Shown here piece by piece: positions 9,576 to 18,023 of a stretch of 64,000 nt of DNA; the stretch's first letter is position 1, and each line of letters opens with the position of its first letter. Under the pieces are notes generated by a model. That model made no database searches and was not told the DNA's origin. It was given only the letters and a program-made list of their open reading frames with translations. The position numbers and the translations under genes are program-made. The DNA lies in NCBI RefSeq assembly GCF_026163695.1, contig NZ_JAOTID010000008.1, positions 150,086 through 214,085 on the forward strand. The letters run 5' to 3'. This DNA is from Shumkonia mesophila (lineage in GTDB: Bacteria > Pseudomonadota > Alphaproteobacteria > Rhodospirillales > Shumkoniaceae).

Positions 9576-9996
9576 GAAGGGTCGCAAGCCCGCCTGTCGA
9601 GTCGCGCCGCCGGTCGTTATGTGCGCTATGGTTGTTTTTCATTGCATAGAATACCGCCGGCCGGTTTCGCCATGCCCGCCCCGTACGCGCCTTGCGGTGT
9701 AAATTCCTGAGGCACATTGCCCTCAGAAAGATTGTGATAATGCTGCGCTCTCTCAAATTACGAAAATCTTATAAAATCGGTTGAAGAACGCCGAAAAATA
9801 CCGGACTGTAGGGTGTGTTGAATGATCGTACGACGCATTCTCGCAATCGTCGATTGTCCAACATCCGGTCCCGGAGGATGGAAAATCGGAGGCAACGGAC
9901 AGGCCGCAAGGCGAAATCAACAAATCAAAAAACCACTCTCAGGGCGCGGTTTTCCCAATGGCTTCACGCAACTCTCACAGACGGGGAGGTGAGACG
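9576..9996. promoter_or_regulatory. 421-base upstream region of the TRAP operon
   Basis: There is no convincing gene. The stretch 9720-9790 is AT-rich (AAAATCTTATAAAATCGG) and could hold a promoter, with TATAAA as a possible -10. A ribosome-binding site GGGGAGGTGA directly precedes the dctP ATG at 9997. A short open frame starting at 9815 overlaps dctP and has no family features. No regulator gene is adjacent on this side. Confidence 0.45.
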
Positions 9997-11121
9997 ATGG
10001 AAAAGACCAAAGAGAACGTAACGCGCCGTAAGTTTCTGAAAGCGGGCGCCGTCGTGGCGGGCGGCGCCGCGGCGACGGTTGCGATGCCGAACGTGTCCCG
10101 TGCCCAGACGGTCACCCTCAAGATGCAGGGTGCCTGGGGCGCGAACGACATTTTCAACGAGATGGCCGCCGATTACGTCAAGCGGGTCAACGACCTGGCG
10201 GGCGGTCGCATGAAGATCGACTATCTGGTCGAAGGCGCGGTCGTCAAGGCGTTCCAGGTCATGGACGCCGTGCATCGCGGCGTGCTCGACGCCGGCCATC
10301 AGGTGACGGTGTACTGGTACGGCAAGAACAAGGTCGCCTCGCTGTTCGGCACCGGCCCCGTGTGGGGCCAGAACGCCCACCACATCCTGGGTTGGATCCA
10401 CTATGGCGGCGGCAAGGAACTCTATGCCGAAGTCATCAAAACCCTCGGCCTCAACGTGGTCGGCTTCTTCGCCATGCCGATGCCGACCCAGCCCCTCGGC
10501 TGGTTCAAAAAGGCGGTGACGACCGGTGCCGACATGAACGGCCTCAAGTACCGCACGGTGGGCTTGGCCGCCGACGTCTTCCAGGAAATGGGCGTCCGAG
10601 TGACCCAGCTTCCCGGCGGCGAAATCGTGCCGGCCCTGGAAAAGGGCGTCATTGACGCCTTCGAGTACAACAACCCCACCTCGGACATGCGCTTCGGCGC
10701 CGCCGACGTCGCCAAGAACTACATGATGGGCAGCTACCATCAGGCGGCGGAGTTCTTCGAGATCCTGTTCAACAAGGACAAGTTCGACGCGCTGGCGCCC
10801 GAGCAGCAGAAGATCCTCGAGTACGCGGCCGAGGCGGCCTCGACCAACAACTTCTCGAAGGCGCTCGACAACTACTCGCGTGACCTTCAGGAGCTGAAGA
10901 AGAAGGGTGTCGCGATCAAGCGGACACCGAAGGGCGTCTTCGAGGACCAGCTCAAGGCCTGGGATAAGGTAACGGCCAAGCTGATGGAAGATCCGCTGTT
11001 CAAGAAGGTGGCGGAATCCCAGAAGGCATGGTCGCACCGGGTCGCCTACTACGAACTGTTGAACGCGGCGGACTACAAAGCCGCCTTCGACCACCACTTC
11101 CCCGGCGAGCTTGGCTTCTAG
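9997..11121 (+). CDS. dctP: TRAP transporter solute-binding protein (DctP family)
   Basis: 374 residues. The start is set by GGAGGTGA just upstream and by the twin-arginine signal TRRKFLK at residues 9-15 followed by a small hydrophobic stretch ending SRAQ. The mature part begins VTLKMQGAWGAND, typical of periplasmic DctP/TakP-like proteins binding organic acids, with MNGLKYRTVGLAADVFQEMG holding the conserved carboxylate-binding arginine. Export by Tat is inferred from the signal. It is followed by dctQ and dctM, so the transporter is complete; the substrate is probably a small oxo- or hydroxy-acid or an amide derivative, given the amidase downstream. Confidence 0.92.
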   Translation: MEKTKENVTRRKFLKAGAVVAGGAAATVAMPNVSRAQTVTLKMQGAWGANDIFNEMAADYVKRVNDLAGGRMKIDYLVEGAVVKAFQVMDAVHRGVLDAGHQVTVYWYGKNKVASLFGTGPVWGQNAHHILGWIHYGGGKELYAEVIKTLGLNVVGFFAMPMPTQPLGWFKKAVTTGADMNGLKYRTVGLAADVFQEMGVRVTQLPGGEIVPALEKGVIDAFEYNNPTSDMRFGAADVAKNYMMGSYHQAAEFFEILFNKDKFDALAPEQQKILEYAAEAASTNNFSKALDNYSRDLQELKKKGVAIKRTPKGVFEDQLKAWDKVTAKLMEDPLFKKVAESQKAWSHRVAYYELLNAADYKAAFDHHFPGELGF

Positions 11122-11164
11122 AAGCCAAGGGTTCGCCGGTGTCCAAAGCTGGCAATGGGATGGA

Positions 11165-11188
11165 GGGTGACGCCGCCCGGCGTCACCC
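11165..11188 (+). promoter_or_regulatory. Intercistronic hairpin between dctP and dctQ
   Basis: A perfect 10-bp stem, GGGTGACGCC (11165-11174) with loop GCCC and GGCGTCACCC (11179-11188). It has no T-run, so it is more likely an mRNA-stabilising or partial attenuating hairpin that raises binding-protein output over the permease genes (inference). A similar hairpin follows tctC. Confidence 0.65.
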
Positions 11189-11226
11189 CACCCTTGTCAT
11201 CGGAACCCCCCATCAAGAGCCATTCC

Positions 11227-11901
11227 ATGAAACACATCCTTGATTTCATCGAGGGCATCAGCGTGTGGACCGGCAAGAGCTTCGCCTGGTGCATCCTGAT
11301 CCTCGCCCTGGCCACCACCTACGAGGTGTTCGTGCGCTATGTGCTGCGCGACCCCACGGCGTGGGCCTTCGATATTAGTTATATGATGTACGGCGCGCTG
11401 TTCATGATGGCCGGCGCCTATACCCTTTCCCGCGACGCCCACGTCCGGGGCGACGTCATTTTCCGCCTGTGGCCGCCGCGCATGCAGGCGGCCATCGAAA
11501 TAACCCTGCTCTTCCTCTTCCTGTTTCCCGGCATGGCCGCGCTGGTCTATGCCGGCACCGACTACGCCATGGATTCCTGGCGCTGGAAGGAAGCCAGCAT
11601 CAACAGCCCGATCGGCATTCCCGTCTATCCGCTGAAGACTCTGCTGCCGATCGCCGCGGCGGCGGTGTTCCTGCAGGGCATCGTCGAGGTGGGGCGCTGC
11701 ATCCGGTGCCTTAGGACCGGGCAGTGGCCGCCACGCGCCCACGACGTCGAGGAAACGGAAACGGCGATCCTCCAGCAGGTCGAGCACGAACGCAAGCGCA
11801 TGGCCGAAATGGCGGCATTGCGGGGGATTTCGGTGGAGGAACTGGAAGCCGAACTGGCCAGCCAGGAGGTCGTCGCCCACAAGGAGGGAGACCCCCGATG
11901 A
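11227..11901 (+). CDS. dctQ: TRAP transporter small permease (DctQ)
   Basis: 224 residues from the ATG at 11227 (MKHILDFIEG). Four predicted membrane helices are visible, including FAWCILILALATTYEVFVRY, SYMMYGALFMMAGAYTL, ITLLFLFLFPGMAALVY and PIAAAAVFLQGIVEVGRC. DctQ couples the binding protein to the Na+-driven large subunit. The C-terminal ~55 residues are charged and probably cytoplasmic coiled coil (VEHERKRMAEMAALRGISVE), longer than in many DctQ proteins. The stop codon overlaps the dctM start (ATGA), implying translational coupling. Confidence 0.9.
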   Translation: MKHILDFIEGISVWTGKSFAWCILILALATTYEVFVRYVLRDPTAWAFDISYMMYGALFMMAGAYTLSRDAHVRGDVIFRLWPPRMQAAIEITLLFLFLFPGMAALVYAGTDYAMDSWRWKEASINSPIGIPVYPLKTLLPIAAAAVFLQGIVEVGRCIRCLRTGQWPPRAHDVEETETAILQQVEHERKRMAEMAALRGISVEELEAELASQEVVAHKEGDPR

Positions 11902-13256
11902 CCGATCCCCAGGTCGCCATTTTCATGCTGGGGATTTTCGTCCTCGTCATCCTGTTGGGCTTCCCCATCGCCTTCACCCTGCTGGCCATGGGCTTCGGCT
12001 TCGGCTACTTCGCCTACGCCACCCCCGATCAGTGGGACCACATCTTCCGCAACCGAATTTTCGACCTGATGGTCAATCAGACCTATTCGGTCATGATCAA
12101 CGACGTGCTGGTGGCGGTGCCGTTGTTCCTGTTCATGGGCTACGTGGTCGAACGGGCCAACATCGTGGACCGACTGTTCTACAGCCTGAACATCGCCACC
12201 CGGCACATCCCGGCCTCGATGGCGGTGGCTGCGCTGTTGACCTGCGCCATCTTCGCCACGGCGACAGGCATCGTCGGCGCCGTCGTCACCCTGATGGGCC
12301 TGCTGGCATTCCCGGCCCTGCTCAAGGCCGGCTACGACGAACGCTTTTCGGCGGGCATCATCTGCGCCGGCGGCTGCCTGGGCATCCTCATCCCGCCCAG
12401 CATCATGCTGATCGTCTATGGGGCGACGGCCGCCGTTTCGGTGGTCAAGCTCTACGCCGCGGCCATGGCGCCTGGATTCATGCTGGCCGGACTCTACGTC
12501 CTTTACGCGATCGGCCGGGCGCTGATCAATCCGAGCCTCGCCCCCAAGCCACCCAAGGAAGAGACCGAGATGCCGATGGGTCAGCTGATCACCATGCTGC
12601 TGACCTCGTTCGTGCCGCTGGCCATCCTCATCCTGGCGGTGCTGGGCGCCATCCTGTTCGGGCTGGCCACGCCGACCGAGGCGGCGGCCGTCGGGGCCAC
12701 GGGCAGCCTGGTGCTGGCCCTCGCCTATGGCGCGCTGAACTGGAAGATGCTGAAGGAATCGGTCTATCTCACCATGCGCACGTCGGCCATGGTGTGCTGG
12801 CTGTTCGTCGGCTCGTGGACCTTCTCGTCGGTGTTCTCGTACCTCGGCGGCCACGACGTCATCCAGCAGTTCGTCATCGGGCTCGATCTGTCGCCGCTGA
12901 TGTTCCTGATTCTCGCCCAGGTAATCATCTTCCTGCTGGGCTGGCCGCTGGAATGGAGCGAGATCATCATCATCTTCGTTCCGATCTTCCTGCCGATGCT
13001 GGGGCACTTCAACGTCGACCCGCTGTTCTTCGGCATCCTGGTGGCGCTCAACCTGCAGACCTCGTTCCTGACGCCGCCGATGGCGATGGCCGCCTATTAC
13101 CTGAAGGGCGTGGCGCCGCCGCACGTGCAGCTCATGAGCATCTTCCGCGGCTGCATGCCTTTCCTGTTCATGGTGTTGCTCGCCATGATCATCCTATACA
13201 ACTTCCCGCAGATCGCGACCGGCCTGCCGGATTACCTGTACGGACCAGGCCGGTAG
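11898..13256 (+). CDS. dctM: TRAP transporter large permease (DctM)
   Basis: 452 residues with about 12 hydrophobic segments, the normal DctM length. Hallmarks are LGFPIAFTLLAMGFGFGYFA near the start, CAGGCLGILIPPSIMLIVYG in the middle (the GxxxPPS re-entrant-loop motif of the ion-transporter superfamily) and LNLQTSFLTPPMAMAAYYLK near the end. It catalyses Na+-coupled uptake of the solute delivered by DctP. The start overlaps dctQ by four bases. The amidase gene follows after 31 bases, suggesting one operon. Confidence 0.92.
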   Translation: MTDPQVAIFMLGIFVLVILLGFPIAFTLLAMGFGFGYFAYATPDQWDHIFRNRIFDLMVNQTYSVMINDVLVAVPLFLFMGYVVERANIVDRLFYSLNIATRHIPASMAVAALLTCAIFATATGIVGAVVTLMGLLAFPALLKAGYDERFSAGIICAGGCLGILIPPSIMLIVYGATAAVSVVKLYAAAMAPGFMLAGLYVLYAIGRALINPSLAPKPPKEETEMPMGQLITMLLTSFVPLAILILAVLGAILFGLATPTEAAAVGATGSLVLALAYGALNWKMLKESVYLTMRTSAMVCWLFVGSWTFSSVFSYLGGHDVIQQFVIGLDLSPLMFLILAQVIIFLLGWPLEWSEIIIIFVPIFLPMLGHFNVDPLFFGILVALNLQTSFLTPPMAMAAYYLKGVAPPHVQLMSIFRGCMPFLFMVLLAMIILYNFPQIATGLPDYLYGPGR

Positions 13257-13287
13257 CGGGATCGAACCAAGCGGGAGAAGACATGGA

Positions 13288-14613
13288 ATGACGCTCACCC
13301 AAATGACCGCCATCCAGGCAGCAGCCGCCATCCGCAACGGCGAGCTGACGTCCGAGGATCTGGTCCGCGCCTGCCTGGCGCGGATCGACGAGGTCGAGAA
13401 AACCGTCGGCGCCTGGACCTACCTCGACCCTGACCACGCGATCCGCCAGGCCCAGGCGGCCGACCTCGCCCGCAAGGAAGGCAGGGCATTGGGGCCGCTG
13501 CACGGGGTTCCGGTCGGCGTCAAGGACATCTTCGACACCGACGACATGCCGACCGAGGATGGCACCGTGCTGCACGCCGGCCGCCAGCCGCTGGAGGACA
13601 GCGCGGTGGTCGCCCTGCTGCGCGAAGCCGGCGCCGTCGTCATGGGCAAGACGGTGACCACCGAACTCGCCGTCTATTCGCCCGGCAAGACCCGCAACCC
13701 GCACAACCCCGAGCACACGCCCGGCGGCTCGTCCAGCGGATCGGCCGCCGCCGTCGCCGCCCACATGGTGCCGCTGGCCGTCGGTAGCCAGACCAACGGC
13801 TCGGTCATCCGCCCGGCATCGTTCTGCGGCGTCGTCGGCTACAAGCCCAGCTTTGGGCTGATCTCGCGCCACCGGGTGCTGCGCCAGTCGCCGCCGCTCG
13901 ATTCCGTCGGCGTCTTCGCCCGCACGGTGGAGGACGCGGCGCTGCTGGCCGAACCGCTGATGGCCTACGATCCCCGCGATCCCGCCATGCGTCCGCGCGC
14001 CCGTCCCACCCTGGCGGCGACGGCCAGCTCCGAACCGCCGGTCGAGCCGGACATCGCCTTCGTCAAATCGCCGGTCTGGAACAAGGCCGACGACGACACA
14101 CGGGAAGCCTTCGAGGAGCTGTGCGGGCATCTGGGCGAGCGGGTCCGCGAAGTCGATCTGCCGGATGTCTTCGCGCGCGCCCACGATTGGCACCGCGACA
14201 TCATGGAGGCGGACCTCGCCAAGAACTTCCGCATCGACGAGGACAAGGGCCGGGACAGGATCAGCCCCGTCCTGCGCGAGATGATGGACCGCGGCAAGAC
14301 GGTGAGCGCGGTGGCCTACAACGAGGCCATCGAACATAGGGCCGTGCTCGAAGGTCTGCTCGAGCCCATTTTCAAGCAGTACGACGCCATCCTGACGCCA
14401 GCCACCGTCGGCACCGCGCCGAAGGGCCTGGACAGCACGGGAAGCCCGATGTTTTGCACGCTGTGGACCTATTGCGGCCTGCCCGCCGTCAGTCTGCCGC
14501 TGCTCAGCGGATCGAACGGCATGCCGATGGGCGTGCAACTGGTCGGCCCGAAGGGCGACGACGCCCGGCTCCTGAGGACAGCCCGCTGGCTGGCCGAAAG
14601 CCTGGGCGAGTAA
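13288..14613 (+). CDS. Amidase-signature family hydrolase
   Basis: 441 residues. The Ser-cisSer-Lys triad is complete: Lys79 in LHGVPVGVKDIFDTDD, cis-Ser148 in TPGGSSSGSAAAVAA and nucleophile Ser172 in SQTNGSVIRPASFCG. The family hydrolyses amides to acid plus ammonia in the cytoplasm; related members act on indole acetamide, allophanate or short aliphatic amides, and the substrate is not evident here. Its position directly behind dctPQM suggests it processes the imported solute. A ribosome-binding site GGGAGAAG precedes the ATG. The following small membrane protein gene is 17 bases away. Confidence 0.9.
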   Translation: MTLTQMTAIQAAAAIRNGELTSEDLVRACLARIDEVEKTVGAWTYLDPDHAIRQAQAADLARKEGRALGPLHGVPVGVKDIFDTDDMPTEDGTVLHAGRQPLEDSAVVALLREAGAVVMGKTVTTELAVYSPGKTRNPHNPEHTPGGSSSGSAAAVAAHMVPLAVGSQTNGSVIRPASFCGVVGYKPSFGLISRHRVLRQSPPLDSVGVFARTVEDAALLAEPLMAYDPRDPAMRPRARPTLAATASSEPPVEPDIAFVKSPVWNKADDDTREAFEELCGHLGERVREVDLPDVFARAHDWHRDIMEADLAKNFRIDEDKGRDRISPVLREMMDRGKTVSAVAYNEAIEHRAVLEGLLEPIFKQYDAILTPATVGTAPKGLDSTGSPMFCTLWTYCGLPAVSLPLLSGSNGMPMGVQLVGPKGDDARLLRTARWLAESLGE

Positions 14614-14630
14614 AGGAAGGAGTTCAGTTC

Positions 14631-14861
14631 ATGCCAAGAAAAGCCCTGTTCGTGGTGGCCGCCGCCCTGGCGGTAGGCCTGGCCATCGCCTTCCTCGGCA
14701 ACCTCGCCATTCGGATCGCCGAGATCCCCCTGATGATCATCATCTTCGGGGTCCTGGCGATGATGGTGTGGGATTTCATCGACACCGTGCGGACCAACCT
14801 TCGCGCCAGCGACGCGGCCAGCAAGGCCAATGGCCGGACCAACGGGTCGTCCAGGAACTGA
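14631..14861 (+). CDS. Small two-helix membrane protein (76 residues)
   Basis: I do not recognise a family. The ATG follows AAGGAAGGAG, an excellent ribosome-binding site. Two hydrophobic segments are visible: ALFVVAAALAVGLAIAFLG, and PLMIIIFGVLAMMVW after a short polar turn. A hydrophilic tail of about 25 residues rich in Ala, Asn and Ser follows. It is the last gene of the dctPQM-amidase unit, followed by an intrinsic terminator. It could be an accessory subunit or stabiliser of the transporter, but that is only inferred from position. Confidence 0.75.
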   Translation: MPRKALFVVAAALAVGLAIAFLGNLAIRIAEIPLMIIIFGVLAMMVWDFIDTVRTNLRASDAASKANGRTNGSSRN

Positions 14862-14873
14862 GCGGAGACGACG

Positions 14874-14905
14874 AAGCCGGCCGGAAATTCCGGCCGGCTT
14901 TCCTT
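14874..14905 (+). terminator. Bidirectional intrinsic terminator
   Basis: A near-perfect inverted repeat, AAGCCGGCCGGAA (14874-14886) and TTCCGGCCGGCTT (14888-14900), followed by TTCCTT. It lies between the convergent small membrane protein gene and iclR-type gene, so it can end transcription from both sides. Confidence 0.8.
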
Positions 14906-14926
14906 CGAAACAACCGTCAGGAGGGA

Positions 14927-15745
14927 TCAGGCAGAAACCGGCGCCGCCATCAGGCCGCCCAGTTCGCTGGTGATCAGGCGCGCGGCGCGGCGCACCCGCG
15001 CCCCCAGTTCGCCCGCCCGCTCCTCGGAAATGCGGGGCGTCGGCCCGAGCAGCGAAATGGCCGCCACCGCCTCGCCCCGCTCGTCGAAGATGGGGGCGGC
15101 GACGCAGCGCACGCCGAAGGCATGTTCCTCGTTATCGAAGGCGTATCCGCGCTCGCGCACCTCGACCAGCGCCACCCGCAACTCGGACGGCGAAACGATG
15201 GTGTTGGGCGTGAGACGGCGCAGGCCGTGCTTGTGCAGGATGCGGGTCACCTCGCGCTCCGACATGGTGGACAGCAGCGCCTTGCCGACCCCCGAGCCAT
15301 GCAACGGCACCCGCGACCCGGGCCGCGAGGAGGCGCGCATCATCTCGTGGCTTTCGACGTGCGCCAGGAACACCGCCTCGCCGTTCGATTCGACGGCCAG
15401 GTTGACCGTCTCTCCCGATTCCTCCATGAGCTGGCGCATGAACGGCAGCGCCGAACGGATGAGGTCGCGCCGGGGCAGGAAGGCGCTGCCGACCGTGAAC
15501 GCCTGCACCCCGATGCACCACCGGCGATTGGAGTTGTCGAACTGCACGAAACGGCGCCGCTCCAGGGTCGTCAACAGGCGGTGCGCCGTCGACGGCGGCA
15601 GCCCGGCCCGCTGGGCCAGGTCGGAAAGCTGCAGGCCGTCGTCCATCTCGCCGATGTACTCCAGCAACGCCAGCGCCTTGTCGAGAGACTTGACGTACCC
15701 GGCGCTGGGTTGGCCGTTCGTCCGCCCGCTACTCTTCCTTGCCAT
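14927..15745 (-). CDS. IclR-family transcriptional regulator
   Basis: 272 residues. The N-terminal winged HTH covers about residues 18-75 (SLDKALALLEYIGEMDDGLQ, LPPSTAHRLLTTLERRRFVQ). The C-terminal IclR effector domain shows GVGKALLSTMSEREVTRIL, YAFDNEEHAFGVRCVAAPI and AAISLLGPTPRIS. IclR proteins bind small organic acids; relatives (AllR/GclR) respond to glyoxylate or allantoin and control glyoxylate carboligase. It is divergent from gcl with 278 bases between, which favours direct control of gcl, and convergent with the TRAP-amidase unit. The effector is inferred from gene order. Confidence 0.9.
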   Translation of the reverse strand: MARKSSGRTNGQPSAGYVKSLDKALALLEYIGEMDDGLQLSDLAQRAGLPPSTAHRLLTTLERRRFVQFDNSNRRWCIGVQAFTVGSAFLPRRDLIRSALPFMRQLMEESGETVNLAVESNGEAVFLAHVESHEMMRASSRPGSRVPLHGSGVGKALLSTMSEREVTRILHKHGLRRLTPNTIVSPSELRVALVEVRERGYAFDNEEHAFGVRCVAAPIFDERGEAVAAISLLGPTPRISEERAGELGARVRRAARLITSELGGLMAAPVSA

Positions 15746-15843
15746 GATCCACGATTCCTCTTTGCAACGCCGGAAGGCGTCCGTCCCTCGAATCTGCTGC
15801 GGAAGACCTGGCCGAACCCCTGCCGAATTCGCTCATTCCGCCG

Positions 15844-15863
15844 TTTCCGAAAAAATTTGGAAA
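15844..15863. promoter_or_regulatory. Possible IclR-type operator upstream of gcl
   Basis: TTTCC (15844-15848) and GGAAA (15859-15863) form an inverted pair around an AT-rich 10-base spacer, in the 278-base region between the divergent iclR-type gene and gcl. Length and spacing resemble IclR-family boxes. The arms are short, so the call is tentative. The surroundings (15850-15960) are strikingly AT-rich for this genome and probably contain both promoters. Confidence 0.35.
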
Positions 15864-16023
15864 CCATTTTGAAAAAAGTGTTACCATATAGATTGCTGTT
15901 TTTCAACGGCTTTTTTGCATACGTACCATATTACGAAATCAAATCCAATTTCGATTGCGCCAAACGGAAGTGCAATCCAATATCTCTCGCAGTTCACTTC
16001 TCGCCCCCGCCGGAGGCCCGACA

Positions 16024-17805
16024 ATGCCCAAGATGACCGCCATGGAAGCCGTCGTTCACATCCTCCGCAGCGAGGGCGTATCCACCGTATTCGGAATTCC
16101 CGGCGCCGCCATCCTGCCCCTCTATGACGCCCTGCGCGGCTCCGGCATCAACCACGTGCTCGCCCGCCACGAGGAAGGGGCCAGCCACATGGCCGAGGGC
16201 TACAACCGGGCCAGCGGCAAGATCGGTGTCTGCATGGGGACCTCGGGTCCGGCCGGCACCGACATGGTGACCGGCCTCTATTCGGCGCAGGCCGACAGCA
16301 TTCCGATCCTCTGCATCACGGGCCAAGCGCCGCGTGCCGAACTGCACCGCGAGTATTTCCAGGCGGTCGACATCGCCGCCATCACCAAGCCGGTCACCAA
16401 GTGGTCGGTGACGGTCATGGAAGCCGCCCAGATCCCGTGGGTGTTCCGCCAGGCCTTCCAGATCATGCGCTCTGGCCGTCCGGGGCCGGTCCATATCGAC
16501 CTTCCGATCGACATCCAGAAGGAGACCATCGAGTACGATCCCGAGGTCGATCATCCGCTGGAGGTCTTCAAGCCGGTCCCGCAGCGCAAGCAGATCGAGA
16601 AGGCGCTGGAAATGATGATGGCCGCCAAGCGGCCGGTCATCGTCGCCGGTGGCGGCGTCGTTTCCGGCGATGCGTCGGAGGAATTGGTCAAGTTCGCCGA
16701 GCTGCTCAACTGCCCGGTCACGCCGACCCTGATGGGCTGGACGTCCATCCCCGACGACCACCCGCTGAACACCGGCATGATCGGCACCCAGACGCAGCGG
16801 CGCTGCGGCAACGCCTCGTTCCTCGAAAGCGATTTCGTGCTCGGCATCGGCAACCGCTGGGCCAGCCGCCACACCGGGGCGCTGGAGGCCTATCGCGGCA
16901 AGCGCACGTTCGTCCATGTCGACATCGAGCCGACCCAGATCGGCCGTGTGTTCTGCCCCGACCTCGGCATCGTCGGCGACGCCAAGGCGACGCTTCAGAT
17001 GTTCATCGACGTCGCCCGCGAGATGGACGCCGTCGGCCACCTCAAGCGTCCCAACCACTGGGTGGCCCGCGTCCAGGAACGGCGGCGTACCATGCGCCGG
17101 CGCACCGACTTCGACAACGTGCCGATCAAGCCCCAGCGGGTGTTCCACGAGATCAACGAGATCTTCCCGCGCAATACCCGCTTCGTCACCGCCATCGGCC
17201 TTTATCAGATCGCCTCGGCGCAGTTCCAGCGCGTCTACGAGCCGCGCAAATACCTGATCTGCGGCCAGGCCGGACCGTTGGGCTGGGAAGTCCCGGCGAC
17301 CATCGGCGCCAAGCTGGCCGACCCCGAGATCGAGGCGGTCACCGTGGTCGGCGACTACTCCTTCCAGTTCCTGATCGAGGAACTGGCGGTGGCCGCCCAG
17401 TTCAAGGTGCCGTTCGTCATCATCCTCTTCAACAACGCCTACCTCGGCCTGATCCGCATGGCGTCGAAGCCCTACGACATGGATTTCCAGATCCAGCTCA
17501 GCTTCGACAACATCAACAACCCCGAGAACGAGGGCTACGGCGTCGACTTCGTCAAGGTGGCGGAAGGCTTCGGCTGCCGCGCCACCCGGGTCAAGGAGCC
17601 CGGCAAGATCCGCGAGGCCATCGAGTGGGCCCGCGAGGAATCGAAGAAGATGTCGGTGCCGGTCGTGGTCGAGGTCATCACCGAACGCAAGACCGATATC
17701 GCCATGGGCCCGGCGTTGGACCAGATCAAGGAATTCGAGGAGGTCATCGACCTGCCGACCGAGATGGACCTGTCGCTGCCCATGCTCGACGAGGAATCCA
17801 ACTAA
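16024..17805 (+). CDS. gcl: Glyoxylate carboligase (tartronate-semialdehyde synthase)
   Basis: 593 residues, the same length as E. coli Gcl. It joins two glyoxylates to tartronate semialdehyde and CO2 using thiamine diphosphate, Mg2+ and FAD in the cytoplasm. The N-terminal Pyr domain has [20 protein letters not shown]; as expected for Gcl, valine replaces the usual ThDP-activating glutamate near position 51. The PP domain has [18 protein letters not shown] and [18 protein letters not shown]-type residues ([10 protein letters not shown]) and the [20 protein letters not shown] segment are diagnostic. Start: the ATG at 16024 fits the family. Hydroxypyruvate isomerase and tartronate reductase genes are not adjacent. 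An IclR regulator is divergent upstream. Confidence 0.95.
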   Translation: MPKMTAMEAVVHILRSEGVSTVFGIPGAAILPLYDALRGSGINHVLARHEEGASHMAEGYNRASGKIGVCMGTSGPAGTDMVTGLYSAQADSIPILCITGQAPRAELHREYFQAVDIAAITKPVTKWSVTVMEAAQIPWVFRQAFQIMRSGRPGPVHIDLPIDIQKETIEYDPEVDHPLEVFKPVPQRKQIEKALEMMMAAKRPVIVAGGGVVSGDASEELVKFAELLNCPVTPTLMGWTSIPDDHPLNTGMIGTQTQRRCGNASFLESDFVLGIGNRWASRHTGALEAYRGKRTFVHVDIEPTQIGRVFCPDLGIVGDAKATLQMFIDVAREMDAVGHLKRPNHWVARVQERRRTMRRRTDFDNVPIKPQRVFHEINEIFPRNTRFVTAIGLYQIASAQFQRVYEPRKYLICGQAGPLGWEVPATIGAKLADPEIEAVTVVGDYSFQFLIEELAVAAQFKVPFVIILFNNAYLGLIRMASKPYDMDFQIQLSFDNINNPENEGYGVDFVKVAEGFGCRATRVKEPGKIREAIEWAREESKKMSVPVVVEVITERKTDIAMGPALDQIKEFEEVIDLPTEMDLSLPMLDEESN

Positions 17806-17885
17806 CCTTCAGTGCCCGACCTGGCGGCCCAAGCGACGCGGCCGCCCGTGATACTCCCTCACTTTAGCGTTCCTGCACTGAAACT

Positions 17886-17917
17886 AAGGCGTGAGCCCAG
17901 CTCACGCCTTCTTTTTT
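17886..17917 (+). terminator. Intrinsic terminator after gcl
   Basis: Stem AAGGCGTGAGC (17886-17896), loop CCA, GCTCACGCCTT (17900-17910), then CTTTTTT. A textbook Rho-independent terminator 80 bases after the gcl stop. Confidence 0.92.
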
Positions 17918-18023
17918 GCGCCGCCTCGCCGGCTTTGTCGCTTTTTCGCTCGCACGCTCATGCGCGAGCCGGCCTAGCACCCAATATCATGGACGACGCA
18001 TCGCAAAAGGGAGCTGTCCGTCC

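Noticed and set aside
9815..10021. Small basic open frame before dctP
   Set aside because: It overlaps dctP and has no conserved features; the dctP ribosome-binding site lies inside it.
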